Below, one piece after another: positions 26,373 to 35,283 of a stretch of 64,000 nucleotides of DNA. The stretch spans positions 62,001 to 126,000 of the forward strand of contig NZ_JACHXK010000007.1 in assembly GCF_014192105.1 (NCBI RefSeq), in the 5' to 3' direction. Each line of letters starts with the position of its first letter. Position 1 is the first letter of the stretch. The DNA is from Paenibacillus phyllosphaerae. Its GTDB lineage: Bacteria > Bacillota > Bacilli > Paenibacillales > Paenibacillaceae. The position numbers and the translations under genes are program-made. The notes under the pieces are model-generated. The model was not told the DNA's origin, did no database searches, and was given only the letters and a program-made list of their open reading frames with translations.

Positions 26373-27641
26373 ATGAACCTGTTAAAGGGACAAAAGGCAG
26401 ATGTGACGAAAGGCCGTAATGTACGCAAGCTGAGCCTCCATTTCGGATGGAAGACAACCAACGCCGCCATGAGCATCGACGCCTCTTGTTTTGTCCTATC
26501 GGACAGAGGCCGTTGCGAACGGGATGAAGATTTCATTTTCTATGGCAATCCGGTTGACCGCAGCGGAGCGCTTGCGCATGCATCATTGCAATCGCATGAC
26601 CGGGAATCCGTAACGATTACGTTGGACAAGCTCCAGCCTGCCGCCGCCAAATTGGCTTTTTCGGTCACGATACACGAGGGGGAGAAATTGGGCCACGCCA
26701 TGAAAGACGTATCCGGCCTATACGTTCGTCTCGTGAATGCGGATACGGGAGAAGAGCTGTTCCGGTACGAGTACGGGTCGGATCTTGCCCAGGAGACGGC
26801 GGTTGTCGTCGGCGAGCTCTATCGATACAACGGGGAATGGAAATTCAATGCGATCGGCAGCGGTTATCATGGCGGGCTAGAGGCATTGTGCACCAGTTTC
26901 GGATTAGAGCTGGAAGCGTCGGGAAGCGCGGCGCCCGAGGTAGCAGCAGCCGTAGCAACGCCCGCTCCGTTGTCTACGATCGATCTGCGCAAAAAACTCG
27001 TGCAACTGACGCTCGAGAAGAAAAAGCTGACCGGCGTGGTCGCCAGGGTAGGTATCGTGCTTGATATTACAGGGTCGATGCAGACCTTGTACCGGAACGG
27101 GACCGTGCAGGAAGTCGTCGAGCGCATCTTGGCGGTGGCTTGTAAATTCGACGATAACGCTACGCTGGACGTGTGGGTGTACGACAATCATTTTAGCCGG
27201 TTGCCGTCCGTGACGGAGAGAGACTTCAGCGATTACGTGCACCGCCAAATTCTGAACGATCCGCAGATCCACAAGTTCGGACGCAACAACGAGCCTCCGG
27301 TCATGGAGGATGTCATTCGGAAATACACGGAGGAGGACCCTTCGTCGACGCCGGTATTGATCATTTTCATTAACGACGGCGGTGTCGTGAAACCGATCAA
27401 GAAGGTCCTCACGGCTTCATCGGTTCAACCGATTTTCTGGCAGTTCGTAGGCATCGGCCAGTCGGATTTCGAGGTGCTGAAGAAGCTCAACACGATGGAA
27501 GGCCGCGTGGTCGATAATGCGAACTTCGTACATCTGGATGATATCGCGGCCGTGTCCGATGAGGCGCTCTACGACCAACTGCTGAACGAGTTTCCGTCAT
27601 GGTTGCAGGCGGCCAAGGCCAAACGGATTATTCGCAGCTAG
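26373..27641 (+). CDS. TerF-like protein: TerD domain plus vWA domain
   Basis: 422 residues, cytoplasmic. N-terminal TerD-like calcium-binding fold (about 1-185; DEDFIFYGNP and VSGLYVRLVNADTGEELFRYE) followed, after an Ala/Pro linker near 190-205, by a von Willebrand A domain of TerF type with the metal-site motif DITGSMQ. AAAGGAG sits 8 nt before ATG 26373; earlier in-frame starts at 26334, 26352 and 26367 are less well placed. TerF proteins belong to tellurite/stress gene sets with TerC, TerD and TerZ, none of which is here, so it is an orphan member of unknown target. Confidence 0.86.
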   Translation: MNLLKGQKADVTKGRNVRKLSLHFGWKTTNAAMSIDASCFVLSDRGRCERDEDFIFYGNPVDRSGALAHASLQSHDRESVTITLDKLQPAAAKLAFSVTIHEGEKLGHAMKDVSGLYVRLVNADTGEELFRYEYGSDLAQETAVVVGELYRYNGEWKFNAIGSGYHGGLEALCTSFGLELEASGSAAPEVAAAVATPAPLSTIDLRKKLVQLTLEKKKLTGVVARVGIVLDITGSMQTLYRNGTVQEVVERILAVACKFDDNATLDVWVYDNHFSRLPSVTERDFSDYVHRQILNDPQIHKFGRNNEPPVMEDVIRKYTEEDPSSTPVLIIFINDGGVVKPIKKVLTASSVQPIFWQFVGIGQSDFEVLKKLNTMEGRVVDNANFVHLDDIAAVSDEALYDQLLNEFPSWLQAAKAKRIIRS

Positions 27642-27721
27642 CCCGATATCCGACCTTTCGATTCACTTTTTTCTCCTGCTCCCCGCAAGCAAGCGACTTT
27701 TATACGCATGACCTCAACACG

Positions 27722-27744
27722 GCAGCCATCTGGCTGCTTTTTTT
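27722..27744 (+). terminator. Strong terminator after the TerF-like gene
   Basis: GCAGCC/GGCTGC with an ATCT loop followed by seven T residues. Confidence 0.85.
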
Positions 27745-27826
27745 CATGCACACCGACGGACAGTATGCCCATTTTGTGTTATTCTTTTAATACAAATCGG
27801 AATAGTATGATATAGCAGGTGAACAC

Positions 27827-28015
27827 GTGAGAAGATTCAAGCTATGGCATAAGCTCATCCCTTTCGTCATTATCGGGGCCGTAGTCAGCAGTCTGCTCGG
27901 GCTGCTGTACGTTCAGCGGATGCAGAAGCTGTATGAGCAACTTGTCTATCAAGAGGCCGGCGACAAACTCTATCTCTATTCGGAGCGGATCGAGGAGAAG
28001 CTCGGCCGGGATTGA
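27827..28015 (+). pseudogene. Relic: N-terminus of a membrane sensor protein
   Basis: A GTG-started 62-codon frame with a preceding weak ribosome site (CAGGTG). It encodes a basic start, one membrane helix (KLIPFVIIGAVVSSLLGLLYV) and the beginning of an extracellular coiled stretch, then a stop. This is how sensor kinases or AraC-type sensor regulators begin, so it is best read as the remaining 5' end of a deleted gene. No matching continuation is found in the other frames downstream to 28187. It could instead be a genuine single-pass small protein. Confidence 0.5.
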
Positions 28016-28187
28016 ACACTTCTCCACTTAGCGCTGCTTGAAGTCGGAGTCTAGCGCATATCATGATTAAAGAAATCGGTTTTTCACAAGAAAATGATCG
28101 GGAAATTGCCTATAACGGAGCAGCAAAAGCTTCTATCATTAAACCAAGCAAGCACATACGAATAGGTAGAAAGGTGGCGGTAGAACA

Positions 28188-29375
28188 ATGGCCCAAGCAG
28201 ATCAACGAGACCCGTTCCTACGCAACAAGCGCGAAGAAGAGATAGCCTCCAGGGCTGACTGGCTTGGGGAGCGGTTCGCCAAGCGAGCTGCCAAGCACGA
28301 TCTGGAGGGATCGTTCCCGTTCGAGAACTTCGAGGACCTGAAGCAATCCGGTTATTTGAAGCTGACGATCCCGAAGGTATACGGCGGTGAAGAAGGATCG
28401 GTCTACGAAATGGTACTGTCCCAAGAACGGCTGGCCAGAGGAGACGGCTCGACGGCGCTGGCGGTCGGCTGGCATATCGGCCTGCTGCTCCAACTGAGGC
28501 TGACGAGAGCGTGGCCGGAGAAGCTGTTCGCGGACATGTGCCAGGAGACGGTGGCGAGCGGCGCCGTCGCGAACGAGCTGATCAGCGAGATCGCAACGGG
28601 AAGCCCGAGCCGCGGAGGCAGGCCGGAGACGACAGCCAAGCGCGTAGCAGGCGGATGGAGAATAAACGGGCGGAAATCATATAGCACGCTGAGCCCGATC
28701 CTTGCATTCTTCACCGTATCGGCAGCGATCGAAGACAGCGATAATGTAGGGCTGTTCTTTGTCCGCCAAGGTAACGGCGTCCGGATCGAGGAGACATGGA
28801 ACTCGCTCGGGATGCGGGCGACCGGCAGCCATGACGTCGTGCTGGAGGATGTGTTCGTGCCGGACGAAGATACGATCCGGGGGCTTGAACCTACTATAGT
28901 GGGGGTCTCCTCTGCACCTGTTTCAGCAGAAGGCACGCTGCTGCACATTCCGGCCTGCTATCTGGGGATCGCGCGCGCCGCACGCGACTTCGCGCTCGAT
29001 TTTGCCCGCAAGCACAAGCCGAATTCGCTTCAGACGCCCATCGCCGAGCTCCCTCATATTAAACGGCAGATCGGGCTGATGGAGGCGGAACTGCTAACGG
29101 CAAGAAGCTATCTGTTCCATACGGCAGATCGATGGGATCAAGATCCGGACAACCGGGCCCATATGAAGCACGAGCTTGGACTTGCCAAATATACGGCAAC
29201 GAATGCGGCCATTCGAATCGTCGATCAGGCGATGCGAATCGTCGGCGCGCTAAGTTTGTCCCGCAGCTTGCCGCTCGAGCGAATGTACCGCGATGTAAGG
29301 GCAGGCTTGCACAATCCGCCGATGGATGACGTCGTTCTGCTGAATCTGGCGAATCAGGCGATCGGCGAGTCGTAG
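28188..29375 (+). CDS. Acyl-CoA dehydrogenase family flavoprotein
   Basis: 395 residues, cytoplasmic. Three-part ACAD layout: N-terminal helices, middle beta domain (GWRINGRKSYSTLSPI; SLGMRATGSHDVVLEDVFVP is the family-typical block) and C-terminal helices ending RDVRAGLHNPPMDDVV. AAGGTGG precedes ATG 28188. Such solitary members often act as FMN/FAD monooxygenases or desulfurisation-type enzymes (SfnC/DszC group) rather than in beta-oxidation; the catalytic Glu region does not settle this by eye. No partner flavin reductase is adjacent; the next gene is a relic. Confidence 0.88.
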   Translation: MAQADQRDPFLRNKREEEIASRADWLGERFAKRAAKHDLEGSFPFENFEDLKQSGYLKLTIPKVYGGEEGSVYEMVLSQERLARGDGSTALAVGWHIGLLLQLRLTRAWPEKLFADMCQETVASGAVANELISEIATGSPSRGGRPETTAKRVAGGWRINGRKSYSTLSPILAFFTVSAAIEDSDNVGLFFVRQGNGVRIEETWNSLGMRATGSHDVVLEDVFVPDEDTIRGLEPTIVGVSSAPVSAEGTLLHIPACYLGIARAARDFALDFARKHKPNSLQTPIAELPHIKRQIGLMEAELLTARSYLFHTADRWDQDPDNRAHMKHELGLAKYTATNAAIRIVDQAMRIVGALSLSRSLPLERMYRDVRAGLHNPPMDDVVLLNLANQAIGES

Positions 29376-29481
29376 ACGGCTTCATGTTCTACTGAAACCC
29401 GCTCGCAATTTGAAAATGAAAGTTCAATCGTAAGGGTAGCCATCCTATGGTCGTCAAGAAGAGAGCAGGTTTTTTTATCTT

Positions 29482-30065
29482 ATGGATCCGCTTGTTGCGG
29501 CGCTTGCCGCATATGCGTTCGCGAGAATCAGGTTCCCGGGCGTATCGTTCTGGTTCGTATGCATGATGCTGACGATGTGCTGCCCGGCGAAGTGCTCATC
29601 ATCCCCCAATACCTGATCTTCAAAGAACTGGAATGGATCGATACGCCTCTGCCCCTGATCGTGCCGGCATTCGCCGGGGGCGCCTTCTTCATCTTCCTTA
29701 TGATCCAGTTCATGCGCGGCATCCCGCTGGAATTGGATGAATCGGCGCGGATCGACGGCTGCGGCCGATTCGGGTTCTTCCTCCGGATCATGCTGCCGCT
29801 AATCGTTCCGGCGCTGGTCTCGGCCACGATTTTCAAGTTTTACTGGACGTGGGACGACTACTTCGGCCCGTTCCTGTACTTGAACTCGCAGAAGCTCGGA
29901 ACTGTCGCGCTCGCCATCAAATCGATGTCGAACCCGGCGATGGATACCGATTGGGGAGCGGTATTCGCCATGTCCGTCCTATCGCTGATTCCCGTGTTGG
30001 CCATCTTCGCAGGTTTTCAGAAGTACATTGTCGAGGGCATCAGCACGACAGGGCTTAAGGGATAG
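29482..30065 (+). pseudogene. Broken carbohydrate ABC permease
   Basis: Remains of a MalG/LplC-type permease. The N-terminal third is missing: recognisable sequence begins at ATG 29482 with LAAYAFARIRFPG and runs to about 29577 in one frame. It then continues in another frame as LPGEVLIIPQYLIFKEL from about 29580 to the stop at 30065, consistent with loss of one base near 29578. The EAA loop (LDESARIDGCGRFGFFLRIM) and the C-terminal FQKYIVEGISTTGLKG are intact. No ATPase, binding protein or partner permease lies next to it. Confidence 0.82.
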
Positions 30066-30136
30066 TAAGTACCTGGATGGCGGGTTAGCAGTTGGATGAA
30101 TCGGCTATCGTTGATCATAATAGCGATCGTGCTAGA

Positions 30137-30170
30137 ACAGGGAGCAGGCCTTCAAGGTGCTGCTCCCTGT
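30137..30170. terminator. Hairpin after the broken permease
   Basis: ACAGGGAGCAG/CTGCTCCCTGT, a perfect 11-bp stem with a 12-nt loop and no clear T run on either side. Confidence 0.55.
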
Positions 30171-30310
30171 ACCATTGAAGATACCGTTCGTAAAGAGGTA
30201 GTCTTGCACTAATTTGTAGGTTATAATCTTCGTTGAACCTACTGGTTATATATGGTTAATAATACTTATTTTGTTCCAAGTCTCGCAGTATACGAAATGG
30301 ATGTGAAGCA

Positions 30311-30547
30311 ATGAAAGCGGATGTAGAACAAGGCGTAGACGGTTTGTTAGAGGCCGCATTTGGCGGGAGTCCCATTGCGCTTGTAATCTCGAACATCGTG
30401 GTTGGCGGTATTTTCCTGTTCGCGGCTTGGAGATTGTTGATCTCCTCCAGACAGCGAAAAGCCCGACGCGTATTGGCCTGGATTATTTTGACGATCGGAT
30501 CATTGGGAACGCTAAGCGGTGTCGTCCAGTTAGTTGTTAAGCTATGA
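30311..30547 (+). CDS. Small two-helix membrane protein, unknown function
   Basis: 78 residues with two predicted membrane helices (about 23-43 and 56-76) separated by a basic loop (SSRQRKARR), which suggests both ends outside. No family recognised. The ribosome site is weak (a GAAG run just upstream), but the clean terminator directly after the stop supports a real gene. It ends 64 bp before an IS element. Confidence 0.6.
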   Translation: MKADVEQGVDGLLEAAFGGSPIALVISNIVVGGIFLFAAWRLLISSRQRKARRVLAWIILTIGSLGTLSGVVQLVVKL

Positions 30548-30549
30548 CC

Positions 30550-30591
30550 AAAGAGGCCTTATTCCGCCATTGGCGGGGGTAAGGCCTCTTT
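30550..30591 (+). terminator. Terminator after the small membrane protein
   Basis: AAAGAGGCCTTA (30550-30561) pairs perfectly with TAAGGCCTCTTT (30580-30591), with an inner CCGCC/GGCGG-type pair. Symmetric, so usable in both directions. Confidence 0.8.
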
Positions 30592-30611
30592 CGAACAAAC
30601 ACATCCAACAT

Positions 30612-32140
30612 CTTATTAACTCAACTTTCGCAGTAACAAATAGGCAAACAAGCCTTGATGTAATTGGGCAAAACGGCAATCCATTGCTGAAGTTGATATT
30701 GGATGAGAGCCGAGAGTCTTTTGCCTGCCTTTGCAGCAATTTCATTAATCAGATGGAGTAGTTGTTGTAAGGCGACGGCCCAATCCAACGTACCGACTTC
30801 GTCGCACAGCAAATAAAACAAGCCGCCAAATGTGCGAGAATCGGTGCTTTGCCGATGCTGCCAAGCTAGCAGGATGTAGCGTGAAAACACGATGGTCGTG
30901 TGGCTGATGAGCATATCGTAGGAACGGCCTTGAAACTCCTTTTGTAGGCGAAGCAGCGATTTGGTGCACTTAAAGAAGACCTCAATATCCCAGCGGATCG
31001 CATAAATGCGGATAATGTCTTCTACGGAGAGGGAAAGATCCGTCGTCAAAATAGCCAACCATTCCTTCTTTGTGCGATGACGAACGAATACGACGTGAAC
31101 AGGAATGCCAGAGGCTAACTCGGTTCGTATGGCGCGGAGGACGCCGCGCTTCTTGCTTGCGATCGGAGACGCAGCGGCATAGAGCTCTTTCAGCGACAAT
31201 TTCTGGCCTTGAAGCAGGAAGCGCTTGTTGTCATTCTTGACCATGCCAATCACGTCTAGACCGCGAGCTACAATTTCGCCAATGAGTGGTGCATGTGTAA
31301 ACCAACTGTCCATCAAGACGTAGGAGGCGGTAGATCCAGCTGAGATGGCGCGATCCAGCATGGACACGATCACTTGCGGAGCTGACTGTAGCGCTTCCAG
31401 CCGACGCTTGTAACCGTGCGTTCTTTTGTCGACGCTCGCGTTTATCCCGTTGATGCCCGCCTTGCTGGAACTGAGCAGTGCAAAGTCGAGCGGCAAAAAC
31501 GTGTGACCGTCCGACCAACCCATGGTGAGCATGCGAAATCCTTTGTAATAAGCACCGGTCGCGTGATCTTTGAACCGCGCGAGCAGTTCAACGGCCTTGC
31601 TCCGCTTGCGTTCGAACATGGAGTCATCGACGATGAAGACCGAATCTCAATCCACGGACGTAAGTGAGTTTACTTTCTGCACCGTTGCCGTACTGAGAAA
31701 CGTTAGAAAACGACGCCAGGCATAGCCGGTATGATTGAGAAAGCGATAGACGGCGTCTTTGCCGGGGAACGACTCCCCTTTATTGCTTTCAAGCAAACGA
31801 AACCAGTTTTTCTGATGGAACAACAGAACGAAGACGAGCTGAAATAGTCGAGTATAAGTGAAGCCAAAACGCTTGCGAAATCCGGCTTGTCGAAGATATT
31901 TCATGATGTTCAGTTCTTGAAAAGCAGACTTTAACTCTTTTGGGAGTTGATTTAGGTCAGGTTGATGATCTATCATAATGGAAGACACCTCTTCTGGATG
32001 GTAGTGATTGCTCTATACTCTCACTTTACCAAACGAAGCGGTGTTTTTCTATTTTTCAAGCCCTATATCTGGTAGCTGACAACGCCAGTAACTGCAAGAG
32101 TTAAAACCGATTTTGGCTCTACGATAGTTGAGATCCTAAG
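30612..32140 (-). mobile_element. IS4-family insertion sequence, inactivated
   Basis: About 1.53 kb, bounded by imperfect terminal inverted repeats: left 30612-30637 (CTTATTAACTCAACTTTCGC onward) and right 32115-32140 (the reverse complement begins CTTAGGATCTCAACTATCG). The flanking bases show no obvious target duplication. Its transposase carries an in-frame stop. A second, diverged copy of the right end alone lies at 36258-36407 in the same orientation. Confidence 0.85.
30621..31988 (-). pseudogene. IS4-family transposase with in-frame TGA
   Basis: Reading from 31988, an N-terminal DUF4372-like/DNA-binding part (114 codons) ends at TGA (31649-31647); the same frame continues without shift as DSVFIVDDSMFERKRSKAVE to 30621. 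The DDE residues are visible: DD in FIVDDS, Asp in VLMDSWF, and the YREK motif Y-AI-R-WDI-E-VFFKCT-K. Total about 455 codons, a normal length for the family. A single CGA-to-TGA change would explain the stop. Without readthrough no active enzyme is made. Confidence 0.87.
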
Positions 32141-32175
32141 TCTAGTCTTTGTGTCTAATTTCAATCGTAACGATG

Positions 32176-32865
32176 TTAGAGACATTGCAAAATCCGATCA
32201 GTATAAATTTTTCCATCCATGATCTCAATGATCCGGTTCGTTTTTCGAGCAATCTCCAAATCATGCGTCACGATGATGATCGTCTTTCCTTCTTTATTTA
32301 ATTGCTGCAAGATCTCCATTATTTCATCGCCTGTTTTTCGATCTAAATTTCCAGTAGGCTCATCGGCTAAAATCAACTCGGGCTCTCCGACCAAAGCTCT
32401 GGCAATGGCCACCCTTTGCTGCTGGCCGCCCGATAATTCGTCAGGTTTTTTGTCCATATGCTCCTTTAATCCGACCTTCTCCAAATAAAATTGAGCTTTT
32501 GCTATTCTTTCTCTATGGCGGGATCTTCTAAAGGTTAGCGGCAATGCAACATTATCGAGCACAGTGTAATCTTTCAACAATGCGAAGTGTTGAAAAACAA
32601 AACCAATCATTAAATTCCTTGTCTTATGCAGCTGGCTTCTGATGGCTTGAAGAGTTCTGCCTTTTAATACATACTCCCCTTCGGTAGGAGAGTCCATCAA
32701 GCCTAATATATGCAATAACGTGCTTTTTCCAGAGCCTGACGGTCCCATAATGGAAACTAATTCGCCTTGATTGATCGTTAAGCTAATTCCATCCAAAGCA
32801 TGAGTGTTACTATATTTACGTTTATATATTTTTTTTAAATTGTGCAGCTTAATCAGTTCCATCAT
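32176..32865 (-). CDS. ABC transporter ATP-binding protein, MacB/LolD type
   Basis: 229-residue ATPase with Walker A GPSGSGKST, Q-loop FVFQHFALL, signature LSGGQQQRVAIARALV and Walker B LILADEPTGNLD. The TGNLD and KTIIIVTHD blocks place it with LolD/MacB/FtsE-type ATPases that drive FtsX-fold permeases. Its start overlaps the stop of the permease gene upstream, so the two are coupled. Visibly AT-rich codon use compared with the surrounding chromosome. Last gene of the AT-rich cassette. Confidence 0.93.
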   Translation of the reverse strand: MMELIKLHNLKKIYKRKYSNTHALDGISLTINQGELVSIMGPSGSGKSTLLHILGLMDSPTEGEYVLKGRTLQAIRSQLHKTRNLMIGFVFQHFALLKDYTVLDNVALPLTFRRSRHRERIAKAQFYLEKVGLKEHMDKKPDELSGGQQQRVAIARALVGEPELILADEPTGNLDRKTGDEIMEILQQLNKEGKTIIIVTHDLEIARKTNRIIEIMDGKIYTDRILQCL

Positions 32866-34097
32866 TCCATGCCCCCAATCAATGTCTTTAGCTCTTGTTT
32901 CCTAATAAAAAGGTAGATGAAGAAGTTAGAAATGAGAATAACTGCCAATAAAATAATAAAGACAATGCCAATAACCGATCCATTGGCTTTATAGTCAAGT
33001 GGACTTGCCAGATTCATATCGCTCGAAAACTGAAGCAGCCCTTTATACTTCCACATAAAATGCAACAAGGATAGGCCTAGGCCTGCGACTGCAATAATCA
33101 GATTCTCTATTATAATTTGATATAAAATACCGTGTTCACTTTCCCCTAATGCCAGTTTGATTCCGAACTCCCTTTTCCTGATCATAATGGACACGATCGT
33201 GGTAACGACCATTCCGATTACGGAAAACAGAATAAAGGATAGACCAAGCACCATTTGAGGAATTTCCAAATAAGCATTAACTTTGATGTCTTGCCGAATA
33301 TTTTCCCCCAGGTTATGAATGCCTAAAGGAACCGAATCCCCTTTGAGTTGTATCATTTGAGTTAACTGATCCAAGTCCGCCCCTGGGCGCAGCTTTAGCA
33401 CCGTATTGAATTGCAGTCTTGAAATCATAGAATCATAGAGGGTATAGATATCCTCCGGCATCGGTATCAACATCGCTTTGTCGAGCTTTAAATAGACGTT
33501 GGATGTATTATTATTCACAATGTACTTGTCAGGTAAAAACCCGATAATTTTATATTGAGCGTTAATGATATCACCGATCTTATAGTAGCGTTTGAAATAA
33601 GAGCCTACTAGCACATTGGTTTCATCATTGCTGTTCTTTCTGAAGTCCTGATCTGTAAACTTCAAGTTTAAAATCTGGTTATACGGCTCATCAATTACAA
33701 TGGTACGGATGATTGGTTCATCTAATCCTAGAAAGTGATTGGTTAAGTCGGCTATCAATTGAGGATCAAGAGGATGCGCTTTTGTATCTAAAATGACATT
33801 ATCCTCATAATAAGTGCCGTAAGCAACTACATCGGGATGACGTTTTAAGTTATCGTATATTTCCTCTACATCATTTTTCGTATATTGCTTTTGAAGTTCA
33901 TCTGTAATTTTATCGGGAACGACTAAGTAAGTGCTGTCCAAATCTAATAGCGACTGGCTATTCATATAGTGCAGGTTATAAAAGATATTGCTCGTACCTG
34001 TTATCGTTGATAATCCATATGTAAACTGAATGAGTAGAAGTATGGAAATGACCCAGCGAATGCGCAAGGCCAGAAAAGCATTTTTTATCCTAAACAT
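32862..34097 (-). CDS. FtsX/MacB-type ABC permease 2 of the cassette
   Basis: 411 residues: one N-terminal membrane helix (about 14-34), a large extracytoplasmic region (about 35-275), then three helices (VLGLSFILFSVIGMVVTT, about 335-350 and 375-400). This is the MacB/FtsX fold. RKREFGIKLALGESEHGILY is the coupling-helix region after the second membrane helix, typical for FtsX. It lies 5 nt after the preceding permease gene and overlaps the ATPase gene. Probably moves a peptide or lipid substrate mechanically rather than importing sugars. Confidence 0.87.
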   Translation of the reverse strand: MFRIKNAFLALRIRWVISILLLIQFTYGLSTITGTSNIFYNLHYMNSQSLLDLDSTYLVVPDKITDELQKQYTKNDVEEIYDNLKRHPDVVAYGTYYEDNVILDTKAHPLDPQLIADLTNHFLGLDEPIIRTIVIDEPYNQILNLKFTDQDFRKNSNDETNVLVGSYFKRYYKIGDIINAQYKIIGFLPDKYIVNNNTSNVYLKLDKAMLIPMPEDIYTLYDSMISRLQFNTVLKLRPGADLDQLTQMIQLKGDSVPLGIHNLGENIRQDIKVNAYLEIPQMVLGLSFILFSVIGMVVTTIVSIMIRKREFGIKLALGESEHGILYQIIIENLIIAVAGLGLSLLHFMWKYKGLLQFSSDMNLASPLDYKANGSVIGIVFIILLAVILISNFFIYLFIRKQELKTLIGGME

Positions 34098-34102
34098 GTC
34101 GT

Positions 34103-35203
34103 CTACTCCTTTAGAGCCTTGGCGGGTTCGATTCTGAAAATATGAAGCAATGGAATGACCGAAGTCAGGAGTGCAACGGCGAAAGTAGCCAGAATACCGA
34201 TGATGGTTTGACTAAAGTCTATGCTAATGAAATATGTCGTAGTTTCAACAACTTTTATACTAAGTTTGCTGAGAATCCACTGGATGAAAAAGGAGCACCC
34301 CGCTGCCAACACAGCGCATAGAAACAATTGGCTAAAGATATGAACGAAGAGATTAAGATTGCTCGCGCCTAGAGCTTTTCTCAAGGAAAATTCTTTTCTC
34401 TTTAAATAAATCCAAAGATAGCTTACGTTGACGCAGTTTAATAACGCGATCATTACGAGCTTATACGGATAACTCATGATCTCCTTGACGCCTTGTCTTG
34501 ATTGTTTTTGTTTCTCATAGGTTGGTATGAGATTTTCAATGGTCACCTTTATTTCAGGGCGATATTGTTGCAATTCGGATATAAACCGATTCATTTCGTT
34601 TTCGGGATTACGATTTGACCTCACAACGGTTGGAAGGACGCCTTTTTGTGCGATTTCCCGTTTTATTTGTTCCGGTAGTTCATTCAAAAAAACATACAAA
34701 TTGGAATTATAGACATTGATCATGTCTCTTCCTTTGTTTATTCCGGCAATTCCTTCAACATGATACTCTTGATTCAACACTTGAATCGTTCCGGTATGAT
34801 CGGCAATCAGTTTCCCTGTAACGATTTCTTTGTCTTGATCGGATGTTATTTCCCTTCCCTCAAGCAACGGCGGTGACCAGATTTTATTATTCAATAATCC
34901 TATAACTTGAACTGAACCTAATTTCGGATCTGTAACCGCTATCGTTGCTGTAAGAACACTTGAATGTTCAAATGTAGAACTTGCCAGTTCTTGAATGTGA
35001 AGCAAATCTTCCTCTTGGATACGGTCCATCTTTAAAGCGTAATAATAGTTAAAATAACCATTTTTGGACTGGTAAAAATGTTCGTTATAGTAGGATTGAG
35101 TAGAAAGTGCGATTAAAATCGGCAATATCGTTAATAGGAAGCCAAAAAAGAGCATAATAAATATTTTTTTGCTAATCCAAATATCGTTTATAATCTGTCG
35201 CAT
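34103..35203 (-). CDS. FtsX/MacB-type ABC permease 1 of the cassette
   Basis: 366 residues with the same four-helix FtsX layout: helix near 14-33, extracytoplasmic region about 35-240, helices near 250-265, 285-310 and 335-355, and the conserved RKEFSLRKALGASNLNLFVH loop and C-terminal PLLHIFRIEPAKALKE. Pairs with the next permease as a heterodimer. It begins 81 nt downstream of the secreted-protein gene, with a stem-loop in between. AT-rich codon use. Confidence 0.88.
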   Translation of the reverse strand: MRQIINDIWISKKIFIMLFFGFLLTILPILIALSTQSYYNEHFYQSKNGYFNYYYALKMDRIQEEDLLHIQELASSTFEHSSVLTATIAVTDPKLGSVQVIGLLNNKIWSPPLLEGREITSDQDKEIVTGKLIADHTGTIQVLNQEYHVEGIAGINKGRDMINVYNSNLYVFLNELPEQIKREIAQKGVLPTVVRSNRNPENEMNRFISELQQYRPEIKVTIENLIPTYEKQKQSRQGVKEIMSYPYKLVMIALLNCVNVSYLWIYLKRKEFSLRKALGASNLNLFVHIFSQLFLCAVLAAGCSFFIQWILSKLSIKVVETTTYFISIDFSQTIIGILATFAVALLTSVIPLLHIFRIEPAKALKE

Positions 35204-35225
35204 TTTCTCCTCCAGAGTAAGTAAA

Positions 35226-35260
35226 ACGTGAATAAGGCGAAATTGCCTTACTCACGTCTT
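35226..35260 (-). terminator. Stem-loop between secreted-protein gene and ABC genes
   Basis: ACGTGA and TAAGGC arms (35226-35238) pair with GCCTTA and TCACGT (35245-35257), with a one-base mismatch. Read on the minus strand it is followed by a short TTTTAC, so it may be a partial terminator that lets some transcripts reach the ABC genes. Confidence 0.65.
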
Positions 35261-35283
35261 GAAATACATATGTTTTTTACCGA

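Noticed and set aside
28063-28245. Short plus-strand frame before the acyl-CoA dehydrogenase gene
   Set aside because: No ribosome site, no recognisable sequence, and it overlaps the well-supported start at 28188.
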